From contig NZ_JABEBY010000001.1 of the NCBI RefSeq assembly GCF_046719765.1, forward strand, positions 1 to 64,000: a stretch of 64,000 nucleotides of DNA. Direction: 5' to 3'. Below the pieces are notes generated by a model. It worked only from the letters and a program-made list of their open reading frames with translations. It ran no database searches and was not told the origin of the DNA. Of the stretch, positions 42,621-52,295 are shown piece after piece. A program made the position numbers and the translations under genes. The stretch's first letter is position 1; every line of letters starts with the position of its first letter. This DNA comes from Halonotius sp046719765. GTDB lineage: Archaea > Halobacteriota > Halobacteria > Halobacteriales > Haloferacaceae.

Positions 42621-44105
42621 CTACTCGTCGGGGCTGTAGTTCGGGGCCTCGTCGGTGATCATCACGTCGTGTGGATGGCCCTCGGTTTGGCCGGCCGCCG
42701 AGACGCGGACGAACTCGGATCGCTCCTTGAACCCGGGAATCGTCTCCGCGCCAACGTAGCCCATCCCTGAGCGCATCCCACCGACAAGCTGGTGGAGCTC
42801 TGAGGCCAGTGTTCCCTTGTACGGCGTTGCGGCCTCAACGCCCTCAGGGACGAACTCCTCGCCGTCCTCATCGTCTTTGAGATAGCGGTCGCCGCCGCCG
42901 GATTTCATCGCGCCGACGCTGCCCATTCCCCGATATTGCTTGTACTTTTTGCCGTTCATCGTGATGACGCGGCCGGGGGCTTCCTCGGTGCCCGCAAAGT
43001 ACGAGCCAAGCATCACCGCGTCCGCGCCGGCGGCGATCGCCTTGATCGCATCACCGGAGTAGCGGATTCCGCCGTCGGCGATGACGGGAACATCTTCCTG
43101 GGCTGCCACGTCGGCGACCTCGGCGACCGCGGTGATCTGTGGCATCCCTGCACCGGTGACGACGCGTGTGGTACAGATCGAGCCCGGCCCGATACCAACC
43201 TTCATTCCGTCGGCGAAATCGACGATCTCCGCGGCGGCCTCGCGGGTGCCGACGTTGCCGACGACCACGTCGGCGTCGACCGCCTGTTTGATCTCGCGGG
43301 CGGCCTCGATGACGTTCAGGTTGTGGGCGTGGGCACAGTCGATAAAGAGGACGTCCGCGCCGGCCTCGTCGGCCGCGGTTGCGCGATCGGTCTCGAAGGG
43401 GCCGACGGCGACACCACAGCGGAGGCGGCCGTCCTCGTCGCGGGCGGCGGTTTGGTGCTCCCGTCGCTGGAGGATCCCCTGCATCGTCACGAGGCCGACG
43501 AGGGTGTCGTTGTCGTCGACGATCGGAACCCGTTCGATCTTGTACTCGTACATCAGCTCTAGGGCGTCGCGGGCGTCGACATCCTCGTGGGCGGTGATGA
43601 CCTCGTCGGTCATCGCCTCCCGGACATGATCGGTCTCGCCGACCTCAAGGAAGGGGCGGATGTCGGTGCCCGAGATAATCCCGAGAACGGTATCGTCGTC
43701 GTCGACGACGGGCGCGCCGGAGACTCCCTCTCGGCTCATCATCTGGTCGACCTCAGCGACGGTCTGGTCGGGGTTGGCGGTAACAACGTTTTCGCGGCTG
43801 ATCACCAGCTCGTCGGCGCGTTTGACGCGCTCGATCTCGGCGACGGTCTCCTCGATCTCCATGTTGCGGTGGAGCACGCCGAGACCCCCCTCACGGGCCA
43901 TCCCGATGGCGGTATCGCTTTCGGTGACGGTGTCCATCGCCGCCGAGAGCACCGGGATGTTGAGTTCGACGTGCTTCGAGACACGCGTCGACACATCGGC
44001 GTCGTCGGGTTCGACACGGCTCTCTTTGGGGCGGAGCAACACGTCGTCAAACGTCAACGCCTCCGGTACCTCAAGTTTCTGCGAGAAGGGACGGTCTGAT
44101 TCCAT
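42621..44105 (-). CDS. guaB: IMP dehydrogenase
   Basis: 494 residues from the ATG at 44105; the longer frame to 44171 adds an Arg-rich stretch. LTFDDVLLRPKESRV opens the TIM barrel. Two CBS domains are inserted at about 95-215. The catalytic Cys sits in GIGPGSICTTRVVTGAG, and the flap ends with MRSGMGYVGAETI. It oxidises IMP to XMP with NAD+, the committed step to GTP. The CBS pair may sense adenine or guanine nucleotides. Confidence 0.97.
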   Translation of the reverse strand: MESDRPFSQKLEVPEALTFDDVLLRPKESRVEPDDADVSTRVSKHVELNIPVLSAAMDTVTESDTAIGMAREGGLGVLHRNMEIEETVAEIERVKRADELVISRENVVTANPDQTVAEVDQMMSREGVSGAPVVDDDDTVLGIISGTDIRPFLEVGETDHVREAMTDEVITAHEDVDARDALELMYEYKIERVPIVDDNDTLVGLVTMQGILQRREHQTAARDEDGRLRCGVAVGPFETDRATAADEAGADVLFIDCAHAHNLNVIEAAREIKQAVDADVVVGNVGTREAAAEIVDFADGMKVGIGPGSICTTRVVTGAGMPQITAVAEVADVAAQEDVPVIADGGIRYSGDAIKAIAAGADAVMLGSYFAGTEEAPGRVITMNGKKYKQYRGMGSVGAMKSGGGDRYLKDDEDGEEFVPEGVEAATPYKGTLASELHQLVGGMRSGMGYVGAETIPGFKERSEFVRVSAAGQTEGHPHDVMITDEAPNYSPDE

Positions 44106-44265
44106 ATAAATCGTCGCCGTGGCCGGTGGAAAAACGTTGCGAGTCGCCCGCTCCCTGTGGCCTCGCCACACTCGTCGGCCACACGCCGGGGTAGCTGTTG
44201 ATCCATGGGTATGTAGCTGTGTCCCACGGAACGTTTAACAGCGATCCGGCCCTATCTGTGGGTGT

Positions 44266-44451
44266 ATGTACTCCCAGCTGAATTCCACGTCGCTTCGGGT
44301 TGCACAGCAGCGCGGCTCATCTGCTGGAACAAATCCGACAAAGACGTGGACGCTGTTTGCGGCGGTACTGGGAGTCGCGTTCGCTGTCGGCGGTCGACGC
44401 AGCGACCGATTACGACGGGAACACCGTTCGGCCGATGGTGACGGCCCCTAA
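44266..44451 (+). CDS. Possible small membrane protein
   Basis: 61 residues with one hydrophobic span (TWTLFAAVLGVAFAVGG) and a basic tail. A TTTAA box at about 44232-44236, 30 bases upstream of the ATG, supports transcription starting here. It ends seven bases before the next gene. Coding quality is borderline; it might instead be the leader of the following gene. Confidence 0.4.
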   Translation: MYSQLNSTSLRVAQQRGSSAGTNPTKTWTLFAAVLGVAFAVGGRRSDRLRREHRSADGDGP

Positions 44452-44457
44452 CCCGCG

Positions 44458-45282
44458 ATGAGTGTCTCGGAACACCCGGTCGCCCTCACCATCGAGCAGC
44501 GCGTCGGCGGTGCGACGATGCTGTTGGCGACGGTGATGGCACTCCCACTGCTCGATGGGCTGTTCGTCGCGCTGCTGCTGGCCGGCACGCTTGCGACGCC
44601 GGTCGGGATGCTTGAGACCGGCCTGTTGGTCTTCGGTGGGTCGGCGACCGTCGCGGTCATCCTCGCGGAGTTAGACGAGAGCCGGCGATCGATGGTGCGG
44701 TCGGTGCTGTTGATCGGCGCGGGGCTGATCCCGTTGGCCGCACTCCAGGCCGTGATTGCCCCGACTATCGAGAGTGCCCTTGAGCTGGCGATCTTCCAGC
44801 GGTTCGCTGGGGTCGTCATCCTGGCGATCGCCGCCAGAACGGTCAGCGCGAAGGTGAGCGACTACCTTCCGTCCCCGGGGGTGATCATCCTGCTTGGGCT
44901 GCTGGCCAGCGTTCGCCCGTCGGCGCTGACCGTGGAACTCGTTGTCGACGGCGAGCTACTGGCGCGGGCCGCGATCACTGCCGCCATCGGCGTCGGCTTT
45001 GCGCTCGCAGTGGCTCTTGCCGCACCCGCGCTCCGTGGCGTCGTCGACCTCGATCGGTTCCGATTCGGGAGTGCCGTCGCCCTCGGCGTGTTTGCGCTGC
45101 CAGTTGTCGGGGTGCTCAACACCGACGCACCGATCGCGTTGGCGGTGTTGGTCGTCTCAGGGCTGTTGGCCTACTCGCCCGACGGCGGCGATGAGCCCGA
45201 GCAGGACGCCGAGGAGCCCCCGGAGTCGGCGACCGAGACCGACTACGCACCGGAGGATACCGCCCGTGCACCCTGGCTGTAA
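44458..45282 (+). CDS. Haloarchaeal polytopic membrane protein
   Basis: 274 residues with about seven membrane helices and an acidic cytoplasmic tail (GGDEPEQDAEEPPESATETD). It matches the kind of conserved DUF membrane protein seen across Halobacteria. No transport or catalytic motif noted. Confidence 0.82.
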   Translation: MSVSEHPVALTIEQRVGGATMLLATVMALPLLDGLFVALLLAGTLATPVGMLETGLLVFGGSATVAVILAELDESRRSMVRSVLLIGAGLIPLAALQAVIAPTIESALELAIFQRFAGVVILAIAARTVSAKVSDYLPSPGVIILLGLLASVRPSALTVELVVDGELLARAAITAAIGVGFALAVALAAPALRGVVDLDRFRFGSAVALGVFALPVVGVLNTDAPIALAVLVVSGLLAYSPDGGDEPEQDAEEPPESATETDYAPEDTARAPWL

Positions 45283-45368
45283 GCGCAAGCACCGTGCTGT
45301 GAGCGCGATCGGGGGTTCGGCAGCATGACCCGTATTCTTTAGTCGTCGCCCCCGAGACTCGCAGGCGA

Positions 45369-47393
45369 ATGGCGTTCGAATCGATCCCCGGTGTCGGCGA
45401 GAAGACCGCCGACGCCTTAGCCGAGCTTGACGATCCCGAAACCGCGTTACAGCAGGGTGACGTGCTAACGCTGATGGACGCGCCGGGCGTCAGCGAAGGG
45501 CGGGCGGCCGCCATCGCCCGCGGGGCGATCCGGCAGCGACATGACGACCCCGGCGGGCTGTTGGCGACCGACCAGGCCCGCGAGTTGTACGACTCGGTTC
45601 TCGAACTCCTCCAGGAGCGTGCGGTCACCACCTACGCAAAAAAGCGGCTGGAAACGCTGTATCCCGCAACGAGGGAGTCCCGCATCGAGGAGGTGAGAGC
45701 CACGGTCGACGACGCGCTCACGCGAGAGCCGACACCCGAACTCCGGACGGCACTGGCCGATGTTGCTCCCCTCGATTCACCATCCGGCCTTCGCGTCCGC
45801 GAACGCTGTCTGGCGACGACCGACGCCGAACGCTACGCCGCTGCCCGGGAGGCGATCCCCGAACTCTCCGCGGAGGTCGTCGACGACGGCCACGACATCG
45901 AGGAACTCGCTCGATCGTATTCGACGGTGATCGTGCTGGACGAGGCCTTCGCCGGCGGTGATTTCAGCGGCGACGTGCGGGTGCTGCCTGACGCGCTAGA
46001 GTCGCCCGCGGCTGTCGTTCCCGAACGACTGCTTGCCTTTTTTGCCGAGAACCGCCAGCGGCTGCTGGCGGCTGCTCGCGTCCACGAGGCTAGTGAGTTG
46101 GAGCCACCGCTCGAACTCGACGCGCTCACCGATGGTCTCTCGCGGGTTGACGAGGACGGCACCATCGTCGGCGACGAGGAGCTGGAGCGGTTGGCCACCG
46201 CCGTCGATGATCTTGATGCCGCCGTTGGAACCGCCGAATCCGTCGCCAACGACCATCTTCGAGACGCGATCAAAGAGCGGGATGTCACCATCGAAGGGCA
46301 AGATTTCCTTTCGTTGGTCGAACAGGGGGCCCGCGTCGACTCGCTGCTCGCTCGGGAGCTTGATGATGCCTTTGACGCCGCGCTCCAGAAGGCCCACGAC
46401 CACCTCGTCGACAGCCTCGACCTCACCGGTCACGAGGCCGAGTTGGCCGACCACATCTTCGGCGGCGAGCCGACCTTTCCGGTCTCCCGGCGCGACGATG
46501 CCGTCTCGCGGCTTAACACCGAGCTGACGACCGCCCGCGACCGCCGATCAGCCGAGCTGAAAGCCGACCTCGCCGACGAGCTAGCGGCACTCAAAACGCC
46601 TGCCGAGGAGCTGGTTCGGAACGCGCTCGAACTCGATGTCGAGTTGGCGATCGCCGCCTTCGCCCGCGACTTCGACTGTACGATGCCGGAGTTCGTCGGC
46701 GACGCTGCTGGCGCAGACGGCAACGATGACGCCGACGATGACGACGCACCCACGCCGGGGTTCACCATCGAGGGCGGTCGATCACCGATCCTCGATGTCG
46801 ACTTCGCGGCCGTCGAGCCGGTCGACTACAGCGTCGAAGGGGTGACACTGCTATCGGGTGTCAACTCCGGCGGGAAAACTTCCCTCCTTGATCTGGTTGG
46901 ACTGATCGTTATCGCCGCCCAGATGGGGTTGCCGGTGCCGGCCGACCACGCCCGGCTGTCCCGATTCTCCGAGCTGCACTACTACGCCAAATCACAGGGC
47001 ACACTCGACGCCGGGGCCTTCGAGAGCACGCTCCAGGATTTCGGCGACCTCGTCGACGGGGCGGACGGTCGGCTTGTCCTCGTCGACGAGTTGGAAAGCA
47101 TCACCGAACCGGGCGCGAGCGCGAAGCTCATCGCCGGCATCCTCGAATCCCTCTATCGACAGCAGACCGCCGCGGTCTTCGTCTCCCATCTGGCACGGGA
47201 GATCCGCGAGGCCGCCGCCATCGACGTTGCCGTCGATGGGATCGAAGCCGTTGGGCTCGTTGACGGCGAGTTGGAGGTGAATCGGTCGCCGGTGAAAGAG
47301 CATCTGGCGCGGTCGACGCCGGAGCTGATCGTCGAGAAGCTGGCCGCCGATGATGACGGCGAGTTCTATGAATCGCTGTTAGAGAAGTTTTGA
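45369..47393 (+). CDS. MutS-like ATPase with N-terminal helix-hairpin-helix region
   Basis: 674 residues. Residues 1-55 look like tandem HhH motifs (FESIPGVGEKTADALAEL and LMDAPGVSEGRAAAIARGA). A long helical clamp-like region follows. The C-terminal 220 residues are a MutS ATPase: Walker A GVNSGGKTSLLDL, Walker B RLVLVDELES, and FVSHLAREI. It lacks a mismatch-recognition domain, so it is not canonical MutS. It resembles MutS5/MutS2-like proteins that act on branched DNA. Confidence 0.87.
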   Translation: MAFESIPGVGEKTADALAELDDPETALQQGDVLTLMDAPGVSEGRAAAIARGAIRQRHDDPGGLLATDQARELYDSVLELLQERAVTTYAKKRLETLYPATRESRIEEVRATVDDALTREPTPELRTALADVAPLDSPSGLRVRERCLATTDAERYAAAREAIPELSAEVVDDGHDIEELARSYSTVIVLDEAFAGGDFSGDVRVLPDALESPAAVVPERLLAFFAENRQRLLAAARVHEASELEPPLELDALTDGLSRVDEDGTIVGDEELERLATAVDDLDAAVGTAESVANDHLRDAIKERDVTIEGQDFLSLVEQGARVDSLLARELDDAFDAALQKAHDHLVDSLDLTGHEAELADHIFGGEPTFPVSRRDDAVSRLNTELTTARDRRSAELKADLADELAALKTPAEELVRNALELDVELAIAAFARDFDCTMPEFVGDAAGADGNDDADDDDAPTPGFTIEGGRSPILDVDFAAVEPVDYSVEGVTLLSGVNSGGKTSLLDLVGLIVIAAQMGLPVPADHARLSRFSELHYYAKSQGTLDAGAFESTLQDFGDLVDGADGRLVLVDELESITEPGASAKLIAGILESLYRQQTAAVFVSHLAREIREAAAIDVAVDGIEAVGLVDGELEVNRSPVKEHLARSTPELIVEKLAADDDGEFYESLLEKF

Positions 47394-47456
47394 GCGACAG
47401 CAAGCATGTCGCCCTCGATCGAGTGATCCTTGCCGCTGGAGCCGCCATTCGCTCGC

Positions 47457-48233
47457 ATGGAAACGGTCACCGCGGCAGATGGTACCGAGATCGCCGTCGA
47501 ACACGACGGTGACGGCCCACCGCTGATCGCTCTCCACGGCAGTGCCGCCACCGGCGAGAGCCTCCAGCCGATCGTCTCCCAACTCGCTGCCGACTACACC
47601 GTCACCGTGCCGGATCGCCGCGGTCGCGGGGCCAGCGGCGACGGCGACGACTACAGCCTCAATCGAGAGGTTGCAGATCTACAGGCTCTCGTTGACGCTG
47701 TCGATGGCGAGCCGGTGGTATTGGCCCACTCCTTCGGCGGGTTGGTCGCGCTTGCGGCCGCGCCGACGGTGGATATCAGCCGGCTCATCCTCTATGAACC
47801 AGCGGTCACGGTAGGCGAATCGGCCGACCCACCGCTGAGCGCACAGGTGCGATCGCTTGCCGACGAGGGCAGTGACACCGAGGCGATGCGGCTGTTTTTC
47901 GAAGCCGGCAGCGGAATACCTGACGTGACGGCGATGCCATGGTGGCCCGAGCAGATCAACATGGACTGGGTCGAGACGGTGATTCGGGAACTGGAGGCTG
48001 TGGAGACCTTCGAGCTACCGGCACTTGATTTCGAGACGCCGACGCTGCTGCTGACCGGCGAGCATGGCCCACGACATCTCGCGGAGGGAGCCCGCGCCGT
48101 CGTCGATGCCCACCAGGAGAGTCGCCTCATCGATATCGAGGATGTCGGTCATCTTGGCCTGCTGTCGGAACCGGAGCATGTGGCGGAGTTAGTGACGACG
48201 TTCGTTGACGATCCTGCTGCTGTCGGGCAATAG
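47457..48233 (+). CDS. Alpha/beta hydrolase
   Basis: 258 residues from the ATG at 47457, rather than the TTG at 47430. Oxyanion HGSAATG, nucleophile elbow LAHSFGGLV and catalytic His in DVGHLGLLSEPEHVAEL are in order. The acid residue is probably in LLTGEHGP. Small-molecule esterase or hydrolase; substrate unknown. Confidence 0.88.
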   Translation: METVTAADGTEIAVEHDGDGPPLIALHGSAATGESLQPIVSQLAADYTVTVPDRRGRGASGDGDDYSLNREVADLQALVDAVDGEPVVLAHSFGGLVALAAAPTVDISRLILYEPAVTVGESADPPLSAQVRSLADEGSDTEAMRLFFEAGSGIPDVTAMPWWPEQINMDWVETVIRELEAVETFELPALDFETPTLLLTGEHGPRHLAEGARAVVDAHQESRLIDIEDVGHLGLLSEPEHVAELVTTFVDDPAAVGQ

Positions 48234-48360
48234 CGGTCGCGTGACTTTTTCCAGGTGGCCGTCCTCGACAGCTATTGACTGTTCTGTAGTGGTCAGCTCT
48301 ACGTCGACACCCCCAATTATACGGGAAAATATTACGTGAGACACGGTCGTACTACTATTC

Positions 48361-48627
48361 ATGGGAACAACAGCCGACGAGCGGGGACGGATCTACCTCC
48401 CAAAAGATGTGCGGGATCGCTACGGGGATCGCTACCGGATCGTCGAACTCCCGACCCACGTCGTGTTGTTACCGGTCGATGACGACCCGATCGAAGGGCT
48501 TCGAGATGCCGTCGGCGATGCGTTCGCGGACATCGACCACGATGATATCGAGGGCGAATCGATTGCGACTGCGAAGGCTGAGATAGACGCCGAGATAGAC
48601 GACCGTGAACGGCAGACGTCCGAATAG
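48361..48627 (+). CDS. AbrB/VapB-type antitoxin
   Basis: 88 residues. The N-terminal swapped-hairpin domain (GTTADERGRIYLPKDVRDRYGDRYRIVELPTHVVLLPV) binds DNA; the acidic C-terminal tail (IEGESIATAKAEIDAEIDDRE) likely wraps the toxin. AAAATATTA at 48326-48334 is a good TATA box 30 bases upstream. The toxin gene starts three bases downstream. Confidence 0.87.
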   Translation: MGTTADERGRIYLPKDVRDRYGDRYRIVELPTHVVLLPVDDDPIEGLRDAVGDAFADIDHDDIEGESIATAKAEIDAEIDDRERQTSE

Positions 48628-48630
48628 CGG

Positions 48631-49029
48631 ATGTACGTCGAAACTGATTTTCTGATGGGCCTAGCGAAACAGGACGACTGGCTCCAGGACGCCGCACTCG
48701 ACGCACTGGAGAAGTACGACGATATTCACACGTCGATAACCGCCTACACCGAATTCTTCGTGGTTGCGTACGATCCCGAGGCCGCCGACTACACCGTCGA
48801 CATCGGGCGTGTCGTCGCTGACCTCGTCGAGCTAGTTCCCGTGCAACCGCCCGAACACGAGGAAGCGGTGCTCACGGCTGCGGTGCTCGCTGCCGAGCAG
48901 GGGTTCACCCCGTTCGACGCGATCCATGCCGGGATTGCGATTGTCACCGACGAATCAGTGCTATCTACTGAGCAGGATTACGATACCATCGAACTCGATC
49001 GAATTCCCCTCGATGAACTCGGTTCGTAA
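48631..49029 (+). CDS. VapC-type PIN-domain toxin
   Basis: 132 residues. The acidic PIN residues are visible: D5 (YVETDFLM), E41 (TAYTEFF), D95 (TPFDAIHAG) and a further Asp near SVLSTEQDYD. It should be a Mg-dependent RNase that cuts tRNA or rRNA when not held by the antitoxin. Confidence 0.88.
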   Translation: MYVETDFLMGLAKQDDWLQDAALDALEKYDDIHTSITAYTEFFVVAYDPEAADYTVDIGRVVADLVELVPVQPPEHEEAVLTAAVLAAEQGFTPFDAIHAGIAIVTDESVLSTEQDYDTIELDRIPLDELGS

Positions 49030-49113
49030 TCGGGTGACAGAATCCGGGATAATGCCGACGCAGCAACGTCTCTCCTCGATTCAGCCGACTGCCGAACGGT
49101 TGTTTTACGTACG

Positions 49114-50025
49114 TCAGTAATGCCACGGGAACTCGTCGAAATCCGGCTCCCGATCCTCTAAGAACGCATCCCGACCCTCTTTCGCCTCGTCGGTCATATA
49201 CGCCAGCCGCGTCGCCTCGCCGGCGAAGACCTGCTGGCCCATCATCCCATCGTCGGTCGCGTTGAACGCGAACTTCAGCATGCGCATCGCCGTCGGGCTC
49301 TTCGCTGTCATCTCCGCGGCCCATTCGAGGGCTACCTCCTCCAGTTCCTCGTGCGGAATCGCCTCGTTGACCATCCCCATGTCGGCGGCCGCCTCGGCGG
49401 AGTAGGTTTTGCCGCGGAAAAACACCTCGCGGGCCTTCTTCTGGCCGATCTGCTTGGCGAGATACGCCGAGCCGAAGCCGCCGTCGAAGGAGGCCACGTC
49501 GGGGTCGGTCTGGAGGAACTTGGCGTGGTCGTCGCTGGCGAGGGTGAGATCACAGATCACGTGCAGCGAGTGGCCGCCGCCGACGGCCCACCCCGGCACC
49601 ACGGCGACGACGGGTTTCGGCATGGTGCGGATGAGTCGCTGGACTTCGAGAATGTGGAGCCGGCCGGCTTTGGCCTGCTGGACTGCGGGGTCGTCGTCCT
49701 CGCTCGCCGCGTCGTCGTCGCGGTACTCGTAGCCCGAGCCACCCCGCACCGACTGGTCGCCACCCGAGCAAAAGGCCCAGCCGCCGTCCTCCGCTGGGCC
49801 GTTGCCGGTCAGCAGGATACAGCCGATATCAGCCTGTTTGCGGGCGTGATCCAGGGCGGTGTAGAGTTCGTCGACCGTGCCGGGTCGGAAGGCGTTGCGC
49901 ACCTCGGGGCGGTCGAAGGCGATCCGCACCGCTGACACGTCGATAGCGCGGTGGTAGGTGATATCGTCGAACGCGAAGTCGCCGACCGCCTCCCAGCGGT
50001 CGGGATCGAAGAGAGCCGAAACCAT
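49114..50025 (-). CDS. menB: 1,4-Dihydroxy-2-naphthoyl-CoA synthase
   Basis: 303 residues of the crotonase fold with MenB features: ITYHRAIDVSAVRIAFDRPEVRNAFRPGTVDEL, CSGGDQSVRGGSGY, VPGWAVGGGHSLHVICDLTLAS and DPDVASFDGGFGSAYLA. It closes the second ring of menaquinone from o-succinylbenzoyl-CoA. Menaquinone would feed the cytochrome bd oxidase encoded elsewhere in the window. Confidence 0.95.
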   Translation of the reverse strand: MVSALFDPDRWEAVGDFAFDDITYHRAIDVSAVRIAFDRPEVRNAFRPGTVDELYTALDHARKQADIGCILLTGNGPAEDGGWAFCSGGDQSVRGGSGYEYRDDDAASEDDDPAVQQAKAGRLHILEVQRLIRTMPKPVVAVVPGWAVGGGHSLHVICDLTLASDDHAKFLQTDPDVASFDGGFGSAYLAKQIGQKKAREVFFRGKTYSAEAAADMGMVNEAIPHEELEEVALEWAAEMTAKSPTAMRMLKFAFNATDDGMMGQQVFAGEATRLAYMTDEAKEGRDAFLEDREPDFDEFPWHY

Positions 50026-50087
50026 ACCGGGAGGTGGGGCGGCGAGGACAAAAAGCCAGCCGATCAGTCAGGCCGTCGACCCTATCG

Positions 50088-50134
50088 GGATCGTCGTCGC
50101 TGAGATCACTCCGGATCGTCGTCGCTGAGATCAC
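50088..50134. repeat. Short tandem duplication at the end of the REC-PAS gene
   Basis: A 22-base unit occurs at 50088-50109 and again at 50113-50134, a period of 25. The right copy codes for the protein's last residues (DLSDDDP); the left copy overlaps and follows its stop codon. It looks like a recent slippage duplication. Confidence 0.8.
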
Positions 50135-50858
50135 GAACGAACGCGAGGACGCGTTCCTGGCCGCCGATCGCCGTGCGCTCAAGCACTACCTCGACCGGAA
50201 ACGTCTCGCCGTCGCTGGTCTGATCGCGCCAGGTGAACCGTTGGGGCTCGCCGGCGGCGGCCTCCCGGATCTTGCTGTGGCCTTTCCCCGCCGCGTAGGC
50301 GGGCTCATCGGCGGAGAAATCGCCGACAGTCATCCCGATTACGTCCTCGTGGTCATGGCCCAGCAGCTCGCAAAACCGGCGGTTGGCGTCGACGATCTCA
50401 CCGGTGTCGGGGTCGTGAACGACGAGCCCGGCGGGTACCTTCTCGAAGATCTCCCGGTAATCGCGTTCGGCGCGCCGCCGGGCGACGGCCTGTTCGATCC
50501 GGCGGGCAAGCAGCTCGTACTGCTCGGTCGTGGCATCCTTCTGGATGTAGTCGGTGACACCGGCGGAGATCGCGTCGCTGGCGACGGCTTCGCTCCCCTT
50601 GCTGGTGTAGAGAATAAACGGCAGCTTCGGGTACTCCTCCCGAAGCTCGGTGAGAAACTCGATCCCGTTGCGGCCCGGCATCTGGTAGTCCGAGACAACA
50701 CAGTCCGGGCGGGAGGCAGCGATCCGATCGAAGGCTTGGTTGGCGTTGCCAACGGTCTCGACGGTGACAGCGGGGAGTTCGCGTTCGATACCCCGCCGTG
50801 TCAGCTCCGCAAACTGGCTGTCGTCCTCAACGTGGAGTACAGCGATCGGAGCCGGCAT
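50106..50858 (-). CDS. Response regulator with PAS domain
   Basis: 250 residues. The receiver domain (1-120) has the acidic pair at 11-13, phosphoacceptor D57 (CVVSDYQMPG), T85 and K107. A PAS domain (about 130-245) follows. No DNA-binding or kinase output domain is present, as in many haloarchaeal regulators. It may relay phosphate between kinases. The partner kinase is not adjacent. Confidence 0.9.
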   Translation of the reverse strand: MPAPIAVLHVEDDSQFAELTRRGIERELPAVTVETVGNANQAFDRIAASRPDCVVSDYQMPGRNGIEFLTELREEYPKLPFILYTSKGSEAVASDAISAGVTDYIQKDATTEQYELLARRIEQAVARRRAERDYREIFEKVPAGLVVHDPDTGEIVDANRRFCELLGHDHEDVIGMTVGDFSADEPAYAAGKGHSKIREAAAGEPQRFTWRDQTSDGETFPVEVVLERTAIGGQERVLAFVRDLSDDDPE

Positions 50859-50914
50859 TCTCTGGGAGGTGTCTTCACGGTCGAGGATAATAAAACAGGC
50901 AGGATACCCCTGGG

Positions 50915-51268
50915 TTATGGCTCGGTGTCATCCGGCGACTCAACGAGGCTGCTGTCGCCTTGAGCGCGGAGCATCGCCTCCTGAAATACCTCGCCGCTGT
51001 CGCGGTTGGCCGCGGTGATACGGTGGTCGACCGTCCAGCCGTCATCCTCGTAGACGGCAACGATGGCGGCGGCTTCCGTCTGCACCAACACCCGTTCGGA
51101 GACCTCTCGGCCGCCGTGGGCTTCTGCTGTGATCGGTATCGCCGTCAGGATCGCCTCATGACCCTCCAAATCCGCCAACGCGGTGGTTGGCACCGGGCTG
51201 TCGGGGAAGGTATCGAGTACCGCTCCCTCATCGAGCATAGTTGCACTGTTTTGATGGGTAGAACTCAA
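50915..51268 (-). CDS. Hypothetical protein
   Basis: 117 residues (or 107 from the internal ATG). An alpha/beta domain with DGWTVDHRITAANRDSGEVFQEAMLRAQG near the end. Family not recognised. Neighbours on the same strand are the REC-PAS gene downstream and the ArsA-type gene upstream. Confidence 0.7.
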   Translation of the reverse strand: MSSTHQNSATMLDEGAVLDTFPDSPVPTTALADLEGHEAILTAIPITAEAHGGREVSERVLVQTEAAAIVAVYEDDGWTVDHRITAANRDSGEVFQEAMLRAQGDSSLVESPDDTEP

Positions 51269-51311
51269 ATCCTGTGGATGCTATCGGTTACCTGTGGCTG
51301 ACTGATGGGTA

Positions 51312-52295
51312 CTACTGATGCTCCACCTCTGATGGCGGGTCAACGGTGGTATCGATCTGGATCTCATCGGCGACAGCTGCCAACAGGTCACCTTTCACCT
51401 CGGCGGTTCGGGTTTCGATTGTCGCAACAAGCTCCGGGCCAAATTCCTCGCGGACGCGAGTGAGTCGCTTAGATTCAGTCTCGATTCGGTCTCGGAGATA
51501 CCGCGCGCCGCGGCCGGTTTCATCGTCATCCGGGGCGGGCGTCAGCTTGTTGGCGATGAGGCCACGAACCGACAGATCGCTTGCTTCGAGGTCATCGATC
51601 GCCCGGGCTGTTTCGTTGAGTGAGAGTTCATCAGGGTTGAAGACGAGGAAGAACGCTGCATCTGACTGGAGGGTCTCGCCGGCGAACTCGAAGAAGGATT
51701 TCCGATCCTGTAGCTGCGCTAACACCGGATCACCCTCCATGACGCGTCGCGGCTCGTTGTTTCCGACGGCTGCTTTCTCGAAGAGATCGATACTAACCTT
51801 CCGTTTCTGCATCAGCCGGTCGATCCAGTCTTCCAGCAACTCCGGCAACCCGAGCAGCCGAAGTGTGCTCCCAGTTGGGGACGTATCGAAGACAACGCGG
51901 TCATACGGCTCGGCATTCCGCATCACCTCGACGAACCGATCGAACAGTGCTGCCTCGTAGGCTCCTGGTGTCCCATGAGCCATCTCCAGTTGGCGGTTGA
52001 TCTCCGAGACCATCGCCGTTGATACCTGTTCGGACAGCTGTTGTCGCAGCTCGTTGAGATGGCGAGTGACCTCGTCGTCCGGATCGATCTGCATCGCCCA
52101 GAGGTTCTCGACGCCGTCGACCGGGGTGGCCTCATCGCCGAACGATTGGTCGAACACATCGCCGACCGAGTGTGCTGGGTCGGTTGAAACCACCAGCGTG
52201 TCGTGGCCGTCACGAGCGCATTTGAGCGCGTAGCTGCTGGAGACCGTCGTTTTGCCGACCCCGCCCTTGCCGCCAAAGAAGACAAACGGTTCCAT
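51312..52295 (-). CDS. ArsA/Get3-family ATPase
   Basis: 327 residues. FFGGKGGVGKTTVSSSYALKCA is the deviant P-loop at 7-17, VVSTDPAHSVGDVFD is switch I, and RVVFDTSPTGSTLRLLGLPELL is switch II. One ATPase domain, so closer to Get3 (tail-anchored protein targeting) or other single-domain ArsA relatives than to the double arsenite pump ATPase. No ars genes are nearby. The start overlaps the stop of a small upstream gene. Confidence 0.9.
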   Translation of the reverse strand: MEPFVFFGGKGGVGKTTVSSSYALKCARDGHDTLVVSTDPAHSVGDVFDQSFGDEATPVDGVENLWAMQIDPDDEVTRHLNELRQQLSEQVSTAMVSEINRQLEMAHGTPGAYEAALFDRFVEVMRNAEPYDRVVFDTSPTGSTLRLLGLPELLEDWIDRLMQKRKVSIDLFEKAAVGNNEPRRVMEGDPVLAQLQDRKSFFEFAGETLQSDAAFFLVFNPDELSLNETARAIDDLEASDLSVRGLIANKLTPAPDDDETGRGARYLRDRIETESKRLTRVREEFGPELVATIETRTAEVKGDLLAAVADEIQIDTTVDPPSEVEHQ

